From Dastarcus helophoroides (lineage: Eukaryota; Arthropoda; Insecta; Coleoptera; Bothrideridae): 64,000 bases of DNA. Below, piece by piece: positions 36,201-48,523 of this stretch. Location of the stretch: contig CM053325.1 in the NCBI GenBank assembly GCA_028583605.1, positions 46,260,987 through 46,324,986 of the forward strand, written 5' to 3'. Below the pieces are notes generated by a model that was not told the DNA's origin, did not search any database, and worked only from the letters and a program-made list of their open reading frames with translations. Position 1 is the first letter of the stretch, and every line of letters starts with the position of its first letter. The position numbers and the translations under genes were made by a program.

Positions 36201-36919
36201 GTAAACTATTTAATTTTTTACAACTTAGAAATTCCGTAACTGTAGTATACTGGAACTATTAATAGTTATGAATATTGAAGATTTCCACAAAGTAAGGGTG
36301 AGAAATGTCAGTTATTTTCGAAGACACACGCAGTGGTGAACCTATTTAAACATATATTATAAAATACAATTTACAGTATACAAATTACAACACTTATAAA
36401 TTCATATAAATATAAACAGGGTCCAAGATAAAATGAAGGCCAGTATGGGCATCTCGAAAACTACAAGAAATACAAATTTGGTTGGTTGGATGCGATATAA
36501 AATTACTGAAAAAAATATCAAAGTTTTAGAAATTGAAATTAAAATATCTCGAAAATATAATAATTTATAGGTTTACTTACTTGCTTGTCATTGTTGAAAT
36601 TGAAATGTGCGTCATAGACTCTCTTGTGTGCATCTTTCTTTTCAGTAAGAATTTCGTAATGACGGTTGGGGATTATTTCCAAGAAGTGGACATTGTTGGC
36701 AGCAGAAAATATACGAAAATGTAAAATAAAATCTATCTTTTTGCATGACCTTATAAAATAAGCGATTTTACTCCCTTAAAAGCGGGAGTAAAGTGAGTCT
36801 TTTGCTCCCTATATAGAACAAAAAAGCACAGACAACTTAATTCATGAATATTGTATTATATTTATTAAATTTTAATATTTACATTAATATTAGAACCACC
36901 ACTAATACTAAACAACAAT

Positions 36920-37290
36920 GGCAATCCTGCATTCAACTAGTAATCAACCGTTGCGGGTTTCGACAGCTTTTTACGGTACTGGCAATTCTGCATTCAACCA
37001 TTAATGAAGCATTACAGGTTCGCCAACTTTTGGCAATATTGATAATCCTGCATTCAACTGGTACTGAATCATTAGATGTTTTCCAGCACTGGCAAACCTG
37101 CATTTAACCAATAATGAACCATTACAGGTTCGCCAGCTTTTGCCAATACTGGCAATCCTGCATTCAACCAGTAATAAACCATTACAGATTCGCCAGCTTT
37201 TGCCGGTACTGGCAATTATGTATTGAATTAGTAATGAGCCATTACAGTTTTGCCAGTACTGACAATCCTGCATTCGGCCAGTACTGGTTA
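36920..37290. repeat. Tandem repeat of ~60-bp units, about 6.5 copies
   Basis: Units begin GGCAATCCTGCATTCAACC and run through AACCATTACAGGTTCGCCAG to TTTTGCCAGTACT. Unit starts fall near 36920, 36981, 37041, 37091, 37151, 37211 and 37261; two units are about 50 bases. The period of most units is divisible by three, so long frames stay open on both strands over the array. No host gene is recognised. Confidence 0.85.
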
Positions 37291-37299
37291 ATGCTCGGC

Positions 37300-38790
37300 C
37301 GTCGTCTAATGGTTGCTGGGAAGCTTTTAAGTAAAATAAAATTAAACAAAAAAACTGTCTTTAGAGGAAGCGTCTTGTTTGCATACCGTTACCAGAGACC
37401 ATCTCTTGGAGTCTAAGGGTTTTATTACTAAGGGCAGCGCGGTACCTAACAGATGGCGAACACATATTGTTACGGTATTTAACTGATTGTTAATATGTCC
37501 ATTTTTCTTATATTTCATCAAAAAATTTGAAATATTTAATAATTGTTATGCACAGACTAACAGGATTGAACATTTATCATACTCAGAGTTTGCTTTAATT
37601 TTATTAGATCTCTTCAATTTGGTATATCCAACTTGAATGCTGACAAATGCACCGGCAAGTGACGATAAGTATCATGATACTATGGAGTGGAAGTTAAAAA
37701 TGCTTAACTATTACCACGAGAATTTCTTGAATTTGTCAACTAATCTAATAAATAATCTTCCTAAGATTCAACTATCACCACCAAAAAGGTAGAAGTTCGA
37801 AGCTTCATTTCAGTAACAAGGTCTCCAATGAAGCGAACTTCTCAATTTGGTCATAATGCCATGCCTCCCAAGTGATACCACAGCATTGATGGTTAGTGAA
37901 CATCGATCAACGCTACTGCCTGTAATATTTTGAAAAATTGACTTAGGGGTCATGGAGTAATATTCTATTTCAATGCTTAACCGACAGTAATGAACCTCTA
38001 ACTTTTTATAGCAGTTGCTCTTTACAAAATTCATTTTTATTTACAGGAACAAAATTACTTTATAGATTATAGCATGACTTGCAAGATATATACGAATTTA
38101 TAGTAAAATATAGTTCAAGAGTTCCTTGAACTAAGTAAGTAAAGTGCATATTCAAAGCACATCGCCTTTCATAAAGCAAACAGTGTGAGAAAGCAGTTTC
38201 TATTTGCTCCATATTCTTGGAGGGGCTTATGACCTTTATCGAACGCTTTACTTTGAAAGCCCTAAGTGAATAATTTGATGCAAAACTAATTAACATTGAA
38301 ACTAACGACAGATTCTTGGAAGTTTGGCAATGGCCGTTTATTGTTTTCCCTGCTGATATGATCCATGCCAGGCTTAAGTTTTAATTAAAGTCTGGAAGAA
38401 CTGAAAAACATGTCCCCGCTACAAAAACACTTTAATGGTCTTAAGTTCGGTAATATATAAAAGGGTGCGCCCCAATTTTCTTAAAACGCACTTCTCTTAA
38501 TCACGTTTTTGTTAGCTGATATCAGCATAATAATTGAAAGCGGTAGGATTTTTTTCATTTCGCGTTAAAATTTTCAGTATGAAATTCGATCTGGCAAAAA
38601 ATTTTTGGCTAATAATTTATGTAAAAATATATTTCAGACATCATTTTTAAGAATATGATTGTAATTTACATACAACATAGCAATTAAAATATCAAAAAAT
38701 CCGAAATCGAACCGCGTCAAGGAAATGCTAATGCTAAATGTGTTTGACATTTCCCCCACCAGCGTAAGGAACAAAACACATTTAATACAG
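37300..38790. other. No gene recognised
   Basis: Unique-looking AT-rich DNA. Two short minus-strand frames (about 37810-38034 and 38060-38296) have no recognisable motif. Confidence 0.4.
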
Positions 38791-38794
38791 AAGG

Positions 38795-39030
38795 GTATGG
38801 TAACTCAGTATGTAAACCATATTGGAGAGACGACATTTTTCCAAAGTGCAAGTGGCACCAACAAGCGATGCAGCCAATATTGAATGTCGCGGCAACTTCA
38901 TATGTCGATCATACCAGAGGAAAAATTTTTAGAAATGAAAGTTGCACAAAAGACAAGATAGCCAAGACAGAAAGAGCACGATAACATAGCATGTCAGCTA
39001 TACCAGTGGAGAAACTTTTCTGACACTGCG
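38795..39030 (-). repeat. Penelope-type tail repeat, two degraded units
   Basis: GGTAACTCAGTATGTAAACC with GGAGAGACGACATTTTTCC, and again GAGCACGATAACATAGCATG with CCAGTGGAGAAACTTTTCTG. These are diverged forms of the ~100-bp unit seen at 58980-59140, in the same orientation. Confidence 0.6.
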
Positions 39031-39039
39031 TAACAAATT

Positions 39040-40060
39040 TCAAAAAAATTATGCACCATCTCCAAATTTCCATATTTATTTATTTATAGATGTCACTTAA
39101 TAAAAATATATGCATAACTTTTTTCTAACATGTACCATTTTTTAGCTATATATGTTTCAATATTTTTGTTAAATGTTAAAGAAAATCCGACGATAAAAAT
39201 TTTAATTATTATATTTGCAGCATAAAAAAACAAAATGCATTGTTAAAAACAAATATTATAAACAAAACAGGTAACATTTTTAACTTTCTCTTTTATTTTA
39301 GAAAGTATCTTTTGCCTTCAAATGCTAGCAGTAATCACCTAATACAGTTGCATTTCAACGACGTTGGTACTATTTCTCAAGCCATTTTACATCTGGTAAT
39401 ACATCTCTCTGCCTCTGCTTATCACTTATGGTTTTAAGATCTGAAGGAAAAAAAGAAAAATGGGAATGGAATCGCACAGACAAATTCTGGTCTCGTATCA
39501 AATCATATAATTCCTGTTGTTTAATTAAATGCCACTAATATAGGTAAAATACCTAAAAAGGTTGAAAACTAAATCTTGATATTGGCTGAAAACTTGTTAT
39601 CTTCATTCCTGGGTATTGGCTATACCTAATTTTATAGTTCCACTTCTTTTAGGAGACAAAGGAGGAGGTATAAGCTCAGCATAAGTTATTTCTTTTGCTA
39701 GAGAAATTACAATGGAGCACTTTATATTATGCTTGATTTTCTTCAAAAATACTTATTTATCAGCCATATAAAAGTAGTATCACTACATTCGCACTACAGA
39801 CTCGGTGTTGCAATTAGCATGAATGTCTGGTGTCCATTTAGCTAAGACAGGAGATTAACATATCACAATAAACAAAACAGTTGCTGAAGGAATTAATAAT
39901 CTTGCTATAAATACAAAATTTTTCCAAAAAGATTTTCAGATACTTATTTCCTTGAGACTTCAGAATGTACTATTCACACACCTTATTTAATAAATTTATG
40001 TACAATTTTCGACCATTTTTTTATATATTGATCTTGGAAAACTGTACGTTTAAGTTCACC
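39040..40060. other. No gene recognised
   Basis: AT-rich DNA with only short, motif-free frames. Confidence 0.4.
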
Positions 40061-40069
40061 AAAATATAG

Positions 40070-40300
40070 TAGTACCTATAATAATAATAGCTCCCTTTTG
40101 CAGCGCCTTCCAGCTCTATGGGAGGTAGCGGGTATAGGCTGCTACTGCTAGGGTCGAACGGTAATATATTATACCCGAGTACTTGTTTCACTGAGTCGAC
40201 CTTGGGAATCAGAAGCGTTTGGTAAAAACGGGAGTGGATGAAGCCGCCAGCGGGAATCGAACCCAGCTCTCTCAGATTGTGAGTCCAGTGTATCAAAAAA
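40070..40300 (-). mobile_element. tRNA-derived SINE, 5'-truncated
   Basis: On the minus strand a Pol III B-box, GGTTCGATTCCCGC (about 40254-40267), follows a tRNA-like ACTGGACTCACAATCTGAG. The body ends with GTAGCAGCC...GCTGGAAGGCGC...AAAGGGAG and a (ATT)n-like tail at about 40075-40095. The same 3' tail occurs at 54467-54540. An A box is not clear, so the 5' end is probably lost. Confidence 0.7.
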
Positions 40301-40529
40301 AAAATATGCTGATACCTAATAAATATATTGCTTTAATAATGATAACTTCTACCAAACACATAAAAGGGGGGTACTTAAAAATGTCTCATCCTGTACCTTA
40401 AAAACAAGACGTGATGGCATCATGAAATATTCACTGCGTATATACTGTACCTAATAGCAATCTATTATAGCTAACTATTTCGTTTTATGGGCCCGACACC
40501 TTGTCACTCATTGTCAGTGTTAGTAATGG

Positions 40530-40830
40530 TATGGTTGACATATCGAATAACCGCGCTTTTTCTGTCTTTAGTAATTTCATCTTTTGTGTCAGTTCCATTT
40601 CCGAAGATTTTCTCTTCTGATATAGTTACTGAGTACTTTTCGTAACTCTTGGTATTTTTATTTCATTGTCTCTGAAGATAAGTTGGTATGGGTAAAGTAT
40701 TGAGTTACTAGTTTCTGTATTGACTACATCACTTTGCCCTTTTTTGTGGTACTTTCATTTCGGAAGAGTTTCGCTTCTGATATGGTTATCACACTGAATT
40801 ATTGCTCTTTTTTATTTTTGGACCTTTGTA
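40530..40830 (+). repeat. Penelope-type tail repeat, about three units
   Basis: Units with GAAGAGTTTCGCTTCTGATA-type and GTTACTGAGTAC-type words recur at about 40600, 40680 and 40760. These are the inverse orientation of the units at 59 kb. Confidence 0.6.
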
Positions 40831-41061
40831 ACTAAAAAGAACTAAATTAAAAAAAACGAACAATCTATACTTCGGAGGATGAATTTAAAGGTTCACGAAA
40901 TGGTCAAATTTAAAGTTCAAAGTCTAAAATTCTAAGAAATCACAAATTTTAAAACAAAATCTTTGGACTAAACCCGAAATATTGATAAAAATGTTTAAAT
41001 TAATAATGACTAGCATGACATTTAAAAATTTGATTAATAAAAGTAAAAATTATTCTTAAAC

Positions 41062-41067
41062 TTTTAT
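41062..41067 (-). terminator. Polyadenylation signal of the sugar porter gene
   Basis: AATAAA on the minus strand, 70 bases after the stop codon. Confidence 0.5.
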
Positions 41068-41136
41068 TAATTGAAAATTAATTTGATATTAGAATACAGT
41101 ATGCAATAAACATTGACAGTACATTAAAATACTATC

Positions 41137-42935
41137 TCATCTAACACTGTCATTATTAGCACACTCATGGCTTATCGTATTTGTAATTCCTTGTTCTTTT
41201 TTATCTTCAATATCCGTACCCTTTCGTCGGAATGATGAGAAAACCATAATATTGGGAAGAGATCTTCTAAAATCAGCAGTTTCTCCTTCGCCCATTAGAA
41301 ACAGTTGAATTTCCTCCAAACTCTTGTTCTTAGTTTCAGGTACATATTTTATAATAAAACCAAGTAAAACAAAGCAACATAGTGAAAAGCCAAGAAAAGG
41401 AAAATACAATCCATACGCCATATTGGTCGTGTAAAAGAATTTCGACGCTAATGCGGCCATTAATACCGAAGTCATATCTGCGCAACATAAAGCGACGCCT
41501 TTGATATTTGTGGGAAATAATTCACTAAGAGTAGTGACGATTCCGAAAGAAATTCCTATACTAAAGAATATAATAAAGCAAATTAGGAGAACTAAGGGGA
41601 TCCAATTTAAAGGAGGATAAAATGATGCATACTCTTTCATAAATGCATGTAAACCTAGGATTAAAAGGGAAGATCCACAGCCAGCTGTAGAAATGATAAA
41701 AAGTGGCCTTTTACCAAAGGAATCTAGAAAACTCGAACTGATAATCATAAATATCAATTCCACTGAGCTGTAAATTATGGTAGAGATGTACGGATCAATA
41801 TCACTTTCAAGTTTCGTAAAAATCATATCCGTGTAGAACATGATTGCAGTTTTGCCAGAAAATTTATTTACCAAACATAAAATTAGGAAAATGAAACAGG
41901 CTTTTCTATTGCTTTCAACTGTAAATAAATCATAAACCTTTCCTTTTTTGGTACTCTCTTGTCTTTCTACCGCTTTGGTCAATATTTCCATTTCTTCTTG
42001 AACATCACCAGTTTGTCGTAAAAAATATAGGCTTTCTCTAGCGGCGACAAAATTCCCCTTCTTTATATAATAATATGGCGACTCAGGCATGTAATAAAAC
42101 AATATCATTTGTAAAATTGGCAAACCACCTATAATCATGGAGGATGTAAGTATTGAAACGTATGCTCCCATAATATTTATCATGAGAAATCCAATAGTAC
42201 CAAATGTTGCCATTACAGTAGCCATTAAACCTCTCACATCCGGTTCGGATATTTCCCCAATATACGTAGGTAGTACTGTGTATATAAGACCATCTGTAGC
42301 GCCAGAGATAAATCTAGCTCCAGCTATAACCCATATTGTTTTCGCAAAGGCAATAGTAAGGTACGCTAAGAACAAGATTGGTGAAGCTATCATGAGGGTC
42401 CATTTTCTTCCTAATTTATCAATTAATAATGCGCCTGTTATCGCCCCTAATGGTCCACCAATAAGGGTCATGTCTGCCGCCCAAGATCCTTCATCAGGAG
42501 TTGTTGGAATTGAGGAATTGCTACTTTGCAATTGATTCAGATATGGTGACGTCCAGGCTAGGTTCATTCCCAGTGATATTACAGATATTGAGCCTGCAAG
42601 ATATTAGTGTCAAGTCTGAAGATTTTTTAGGCAGTATTGACAGGAGGTGTAAAAATAAAATCAATTGAAACAGTAAAGGTGCTTATTTTTTAATAAGATT
42701 GGTCCAAGAACTTAAGGTGACATTTTGTTATCAGGAGCCTAGGTGATAACAATATAAAATAACTTAACGGGTAGTAAATGATTCCAACATAAAAATGTAA
42801 CGCCTTCCAAATTCCACACAGTTAGTTAAATTTACTTTAAGTAAAATAAATGAATACTAATTTCTTACCAGAAACTGTTGCGAAAAACTGAAAAATTTTT
42901 GATCTGGTGAAAATTTGTCGTCCAACTAAAATCAT
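41137..42935 (-). CDS. Tret1-like facilitated trehalose/sugar transporter (MFS sugar porter)
   Basis: Two coding exons on the minus strand, 42935-42869 and 42593-41137, are joined over a 275-base GT-AG intron. The phase closes with a shared Gly codon, giving 1524 bases and 507 residues. The first exon gives MILVGRQIF..FFATVS and the second continues GSISVISLGMNLAWTSPYL, the usual first membrane helix of insect sugar porters. Family motifs follow: LIDKLGRK between helices 2 and 3, PTYIGEISEPDVRG after helix 4, PESPYYYIKKG before the central loop, DSFGKRPL after helix 8, ELFPTNIKG after helix 10 and VPETKNKSLEEI at the C-terminus. About twelve hydrophobic segments can be counted. Related insect proteins move trehalose or glucose down a gradient at the plasma membrane; the substrate here is not provable. 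The PESP motif lacks the Arg of classical glucose transporters, as in many insect paralogues. No break was found. Confidence 0.93.
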
Positions 42936-42939
42936 AATT

Positions 42940-43765
42940 TGCTCAATAAATATTTTTTTATACTAAATAGGCACCATGCAGATAATATATTCGCCTGGAG
43001 GTATAACATTATAATCAAGAAGTCGCAGGAATATTACGCCAATTAAAACTTTTTGTGTCATTAACAAAATGCAAGTACGTTTACTTCAATAACCTAAATA
43101 TATTATTGTCTCTACTAATAAGCTAAACTTTAAGTTTGTTTTTGTTAAAAGACGACAATTATTATAATTGGATAAAAATATATGGGCCATTTTGCGAATA
43201 AAATGAAATCATACTTCCAGAATAATTAACTCAATAAAATTCGGAGATCCTAGTTATTGATTAGGAATTACCAATATTTATTTATCATATGACTATCTTA
43301 AAGTCCAGGTAAATAACAAAGCTCATGATCCCCTTTACATGTTTTGATCATATACACTTTGATAGTTTAATTTAGTTTTTCGAATTATACTTCAGTAATG
43401 TTCAATCTGACTAACTTGAACTCTTTTTAAACTGACCTAAGTTCAGAAGAATATATTCCATTTTCTTCCTACTGTAACACTGTCAACATTTACGTTAAAA
43501 TTTCATGACTGAAGGCAGAATTTAAATAACTTTAAAGTTTTGAAATTTAAAAAGTTAAATATTTGGCTTAAAATTTAACATTTTTGCATAAAAAAAATTT
43601 TAAAATTCCAAAAGTTTCAGAAGAAAAAGCCAAATAAAAAATATTTGTTTTACATGATTTCGGATATTTTAAGACATTTCGATGTTTTTCACTTTTAAAT
43701 TTAAATATTCCAAAAAAATTTGGGCAGTTAGGGGACCTAACGACAGAAGTTAAACCAAAAACTAT
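42940..43765. other. Upstream region of the sugar porter gene, no second gene
   Basis: AT-rich DNA that presumably includes the promoter and any non-coding first exon. No motif is convincing. Low-complexity words of the T/A-rich array type appear near 43520-43720. Confidence 0.4.
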
Positions 43766-44097
43766 TGTTGGGCGTTACCGGTTAGAAGATTAATACGCCG
43801 TGAATTGTAACCGCTTTATTTAAAAATTGAACTCGGAACACTACAATTGTAATTTACTAACACCGTTTAATTAATTGGTAATTTATTGACTAACTAACTG
43901 ACTAACTAACTGAGGGAAAGCAGACCGCCTTATATAGGTCCCGCTTTGGGTTCTAGAAGAAACAAGCAGATAAGACTTATAGTTAGTCGAAATTTCGGGA
44001 ACGCTTATCTGCCATTTGATTCACTATTGCGGCCGCTTCCCTCTATCAAATTTTCTAAAAAATACCTGACTAAATTTTATAATTACATTTTGTTACA
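43766..44097 (-). repeat. Ty3/gypsy LTR, 3' LTR of the left partial copy
   Basis: On the minus strand it starts TGTAACAAAATG and ends CCCAACA, so it is bounded TG...CA. Just upstream on that strand is a polypurine tract (GAGAGGGGGGCAG, 44098-44110), the expected priming site beside a 3' LTR. It aligns with 51277-51625 through CAGATAAG, GGAACGCTTATCTGCC and GGGTTCTAGAAG. Confidence 0.88.
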
Positions 44098-44109
44098 CTG
44101 CCCCCCTCT

Positions 44110-45990
44110 CAAGACTGATGGTCCGGATCAGTTCCAATGAGTCACTTCGCCACTATATTTGCACAGTCTGTTGAGGTGTACTATTTTGATCTTGGTCCTG
44201 GGGCTAAGCTGGATCCTGCACACCAAGTCGTTGATTCTCTTCAGCATTTTGTACGGCGAACCTTCTTTCTTCCGCTGAGGGTTGTAGAGCCATACCAATT
44301 CGCCCTCACTGAAACCACCATGGTTGCCTTCATCCAGTCCGTCGCCAAGTTGACCTTCGTCCGCACTAGGGCATGCGTCTCCAATATCACTTCTCTCAAA
44401 CCGTCTACGAAACCCACTGTCTCCCTGGGGGTCCCCCTTGGTGATCCAAACACCAAGTCACACGGAAGCCGTAGTTCCCTCCCGAAGATCACTTTTGCCG
44501 GGGTCTTACCCGTAGTTTCATGAGCTGCCGCGCGAGAGGCCATTAAAACAGTGGTAGTTGTCGGTCCCAGTATGTCTGATGCTTGAAAACGACCTTCGAA
44601 AGATGTTCCTCCAAGGTTCTGTTAAATCTTTCCACCATTTCATCAGACTGTGGATGAAGAGGTGTCGTTAGAGTTTTATTTATTCCAAGAAGAGGGCACA
44701 CCTCTTGAAAGAGCCCCGATTCGAAGTTCCTTCCTTGTTTAGGGTGTAGTTCCAAGCAAACAACAAATCGACTGATGAAGTTGTCTACAAGAAGCCTTGC
44801 GACTGTGGTCGCCTTCTGGTTCGACATGGCGTAAGCTTCAGGTCATTTAGTGAAATAGTCCATGGCCACCAGGATGTACTTGTCTTCATCGTCTAATGCT
44901 GGAAGTGGTTTCGCCACATCGATTGCAATTCTTTTAAATGCAGCTTCCACGTTATACTGCTTTAGGGCCCCTTTGGTTCTTGTTCGAGGACCCTTCGATG
45001 CAGCGCAGGTGACACATTTCCGACACCACCGCTCGACGTCCTCCCTACAGTTTACCCAATAGAACCGTTTCCGAATCTTCTCCAGGGTCTTGTTCATCCC
45101 TAAATGTCCACTAGAGGTTCCATTATGCACTTCCCACAAAACCTGTGGAATTTTCTCCTCAGGCACCACCAACTGCAAGTTGACGCGGTTTCCATTCGCG
45201 CTTTGCCATGCCCTCTTCAACACTCCGCCTTCTACTTGGAGGGATTTCCATTGGGCCCACAAACTCTTAAGAGCTGGGCTTCTGTCGGAAACTTCTTGCC
45301 ATTCAGGTCTATTTCCAGCTTCTTTCCATTTCAATATGGGTCCAATATCAGCGTCGCACTTCTGTAGCTCCCGAAGACCTTCAACAGTCCATCCATCTTC
45401 TGGCTGGACAGACGTGATCTTTATATCCACCATGTCCTCATGGCCCTCAATCCTCACAAGGTCTTCTGGACAAAGCGTCAGTATTGTTATGCTGTCGTCC
45501 CGGTCGATAATGCACCTCGTCAGGATCTTTCTATAATATTTGATGACTCTTTCTTCACAGCCTTGAACTTCGGACAGTACAGCCCCAATGCCGACGTTGT
45601 GTCTAACACGACTTCCCATTCTGCTGCGGATAAGCCGAGATAGGGCGGACTTCAGTTTTCGGAAAGCGGTATTACAATCGGGAGTTCACCCATACTGCGT
45701 TGATCCTTTTGATAGTCTGTGTAATGGCGCAGCGACGATGGGGAAACCTTTTACAAATCTTCTGTAATAGGTGCACAACCCCAGGAACCTTCTCAATTCA
45801 TGTTTATCTTTGGGTCTTTGCCAGTCATGGATTGTTTGAATTTCGGGTGCCAGAGTAATCGCGGCTTCTGTATCCACTTTTGCCTGTACATTCCTTCGAT
45901 CTATGCTGGCCTTCACTACCAAATTCTTCTTGGTCCTTTTTATCTCTTTGATAGAAAGACTTTTGGGGGCTGGTTTCTCGATATTAATCA
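44110..45990 (-). pseudogene. Ty3/gypsy pol remnant: protease, RT end, RNase H scrap, integrase
   Basis: From 45990 downward on the minus strand: a protease start (RRNVQAKVDTEAAITLA), directly followed after a deletion by the RT thumb (LRRFLGLCTYYRRFVKGFP, 45840-45760); a shortened RNase H; then the integrase HHCC zinc domain (H..GHLGMNKTLEKIRKRFYW with CRKCVTC, about 45120-45010), catalytic core pieces (AMDYFTK, PLHPQSDEMVERFNRTLEEH) and a C-terminal part with TGKTPAKVIFGRELRLPCD. Stops at about 44842 and 44542 and missing RT palm and fingers (no YVDD) show it is dead. Plus-strand frames over this stretch are antisense shadows. Confidence 0.88.
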
Positions 45991-46440
45991 GTGAGTTTCC
46001 CTTCTCACCATGTTGTTTTCTTACTGTGGGGCTTGTCGACTTCTTGGGGGTTCACGTGCAGTCCTTCTTGACGTGCCCCAACTGTAATATGTTATACTTT
46101 GGTTGGATCTGCCTTTAAGAGCTCCCACCAGTTCTTGGATGCTCGCCTTCATTTCCTTATTTTCCTTCATGTAAGCACTTTATGTTCCCAAGGTCAGGGT
46201 CATTCGCGGCCTCTTCGATGTCGGCCTTCTTTATTCTCCGTGACGCCTCTGGCTCCGAAACCTTGTAAGCAGCTTCAACCTCCGAAGCTCTAATCAGTGC
46301 CCCTCTCGATGTTCGAAAGTTTGACAAGCGTATCTCTCTCTGGACTTCTGCGTCTCTTATTCCCTCTATGAAAATTATAGCTATGTGAAGTTCGAGAAAG
46401 TCGGTTGGTGCTGTTGGATACGCGACATACGCTAGTCTTG
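45990..46440 (-). pseudogene. Ty3/gypsy gag/nucleocapsid remnant
   Basis: Reading the minus strand, a capsid-like segment (RLAYVAYPTAPTDFLELHI.., ..RDAEVQREIRLSNFRTSR) is followed by QLGHVKKDC, the second half of a CCHC zinc knuckle (about 46080-46040). It joins the protease start of the pol remnant. The N-terminal gag part is missing. Frame breaks are present. Confidence 0.7.
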
Positions 46441-46454
46441 TCGAATTATCTCAT

Positions 46455-46600
46455 TTGCAGATTATCCGATGCCGGATTAGCGGGTGCCGGATCAGCGAGT
46501 GCCGAATTAGTCGGTGCCGGATTAGCTGGATGTCGGATTAGCCGGATATTTGATTAGCCGGATGCAGATTAGCTAGATGTCGGATTATCCAAGTGTTGGA
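46455..46600. repeat. Minisatellite of ~16-bp units, about eight copies
   Basis: Variants of GGATGCCGGATTAGC (CGATGCCGGATTAGC, GGGTGCCGGATCAGC, TGGATGTCGGATTAGC and others) follow one another without gaps. The CCGGATTA word is unusual for the surrounding base composition. Confidence 0.85.
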
Positions 46601-47505
46601 AAGGTTTTAAGAAATGGCTCATGTTAGAGCAATCGACTAGTAGTTTCAACCGTGTTTTTTGGTAACGCAAAACGCAAAAACTATATACAGGGTGAATAAA
46701 AATAATTTGATTTAGCTACATTTACCTTATACCAAAAGTTAATATTAACAGAGATACAGGGTGTCAAAGTTGAAAAAAAAAATCAATTTTTTCATATAAC
46801 TATGGAATGACGAAATTTGGCACAAGGGGGTTTCTTAAGTCGACAAACCCCAATTTGGTAACATATTACCAATAGCTGATAGGGGGCGCTACCTGCGCTA
46901 TCCTGCATAATTCTAAATCATCATAACTTTTTTGTGCACCCAAGTATATTAATTTTAAATGGCTTATCTTATTTCCCTATATTTTGTAGGTAAAAAAGGA
47001 GTACTTTCTAAAAGTTGATACGAGCAACCGTTTCCAAGATATTTGCCTTTAAAGCTTGACGTGCCTTAGTTTTAAATTACTAAGATATTAAATTTTCGAA
47101 GTAGGCTAGAAAAAACAGTAACCATAAGACAGCTTTGAAACTAATTTAGGTCAAATATTACTTTGCTGATAATATTATTACTTGAATTTTGAAAATCTCA
47201 ATAAAGAAAATCCAAAAAATTAAAACGTAATTTATTTTATAACATAGGATGTGAGATATGATCTCTGAGTCCACACAAGAAAATTTTAATAGTGTGGGTG
47301 GTCAAAGCAGATATTTGGAGATAAATTTCAATAAAAGACACCCAGATTTTTAATTATTTACGATCCCTTTACATAAAAAAAGGTCATTTCCCACATACTT
47401 ATTAAAAAAAAAATTGTTTTGGTATTATATTTAAATTTAAAAAATATGTGTAATAATAATGTCAGTGAAGTAATATTTAATATAATAGTTATTTATGACA
47501 CAAGA

Positions 47506-47600
47506 GTTAAAAGTGACATTTTATTTTGTGAGTGGGGAGTATTGCGGAACGAGCGTAGCGAGTGGAGCAACCCCACGAACAAAATAAAATCACTTTTAAC
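47506..47600. repeat. Hairpin with GAGCGTAGCGAG loop
   Basis: The arm GTTAAAAGTGACATTTTATT (from 47506) pairs with its near reverse complement ending at 47600, about 33 bases per arm with two small gaps. The loop (about 27 bases) contains GAACGAGCGTAGCGAGTGG, a CG-rich word. Confidence 0.8.
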
Positions 47601-48523
47601 AAGTGTATCATACAATATTTTTTGTAAAACTGTTAAATTAAAAGAGAAAATGCTGTCCCTAGGGTTGAATTTTAGATTTATTGTTTGCGTGTTGAATTAC
47701 ATATTTGACATTTACATCTGACAATCAAGTCAGGTATTGGATAGAGTGTAACTAACAATAAGTAAAACAATTGTAAGTTGTTTAATGTTAATTAGTAACC
47801 ACAATTGAACCTGTCCTAAAATATTGTAGATTTTATGGCTAATAAACATGAATTTTGAAGAAAAGATTGGAAATTAAAGCAATTTTATTATTCCATCTGA
47901 TGTTAAAGAAACAGCAAATACATCAACTGAGATTTCTTGCTCCAGAAATCGGGACAAAAATATGATGGTATGAAATAAAGAATCTAGCGGATAACTTCAC
48001 TAAAAATATATTTTTGGTTTACGCCGAAGGAAATTCTAAGTTATGGAATCTCTCTATGATAAAAGCTAGTTTTTAAATCAAACTAGGATATAAGCAAGTA
48101 TTAAAACCAGCGTACAAGATTTTTTTGAATGAAGCTCCAGACACCAAATATGCAGTAAAAAGTTGCGTCAGTTTTTGGATTATTTGGAGTCTGTCGCTCT
48201 CAAGAATTTTGTAAATTAACACTGGATGATATTGAAAAATCTTTGTTTTATATTATGAAAACTAAAAGCAACATCCGTCCTGGTTGTTGCACGGATTACT
48301 TTGCATAAATACCTCTGCAATTACTTCTCAGGAAAACTAAAATAAGTAACCGTTCAGATTGTAATAGTAATATTAATATTATAAATAAATAATTTATAAC
48401 TATTTTGAATGTTTTAATGTTTGGAAACACAATATTGTTGGACCAGTCCGTTCAACCAAAAAAAAATATCTTTCTAATTTTACCAGTACAGCTTTCTATT
48501 TTATATTGCATATTGCTATATAT

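Noticed and set aside
36920..37290. CRISPR-like array
   Set aside because: Units are contiguous ~60-bp repeats without unique spacers, in an animal nuclear context.
40230..40290. Possible tRNA gene (B-box and tRNA-like words)
   Set aside because: No acceptor stem or A box can be formed; the context is a SINE.
40021..40296. 91-codon minus-strand frame
   Set aside because: It is the translation of a tRNA-derived SINE with its tail; the Tyr run comes from the ATT/ATA tail.
42137..42535. 132-codon plus-strand frame
   Set aside because: It is the exact antisense of the sugar porter coding exon.
45090..45536. 148-codon plus-strand frame (and 44137-44523, 44862-45062)
   Set aside because: These are antisense shadows of the gypsy integrase region.
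47419..47721. 100-codon frame in the long-TIR element as transposase
   Set aside because: The frame spans a strong hairpin and contains no catalytic or DNA-binding motif.
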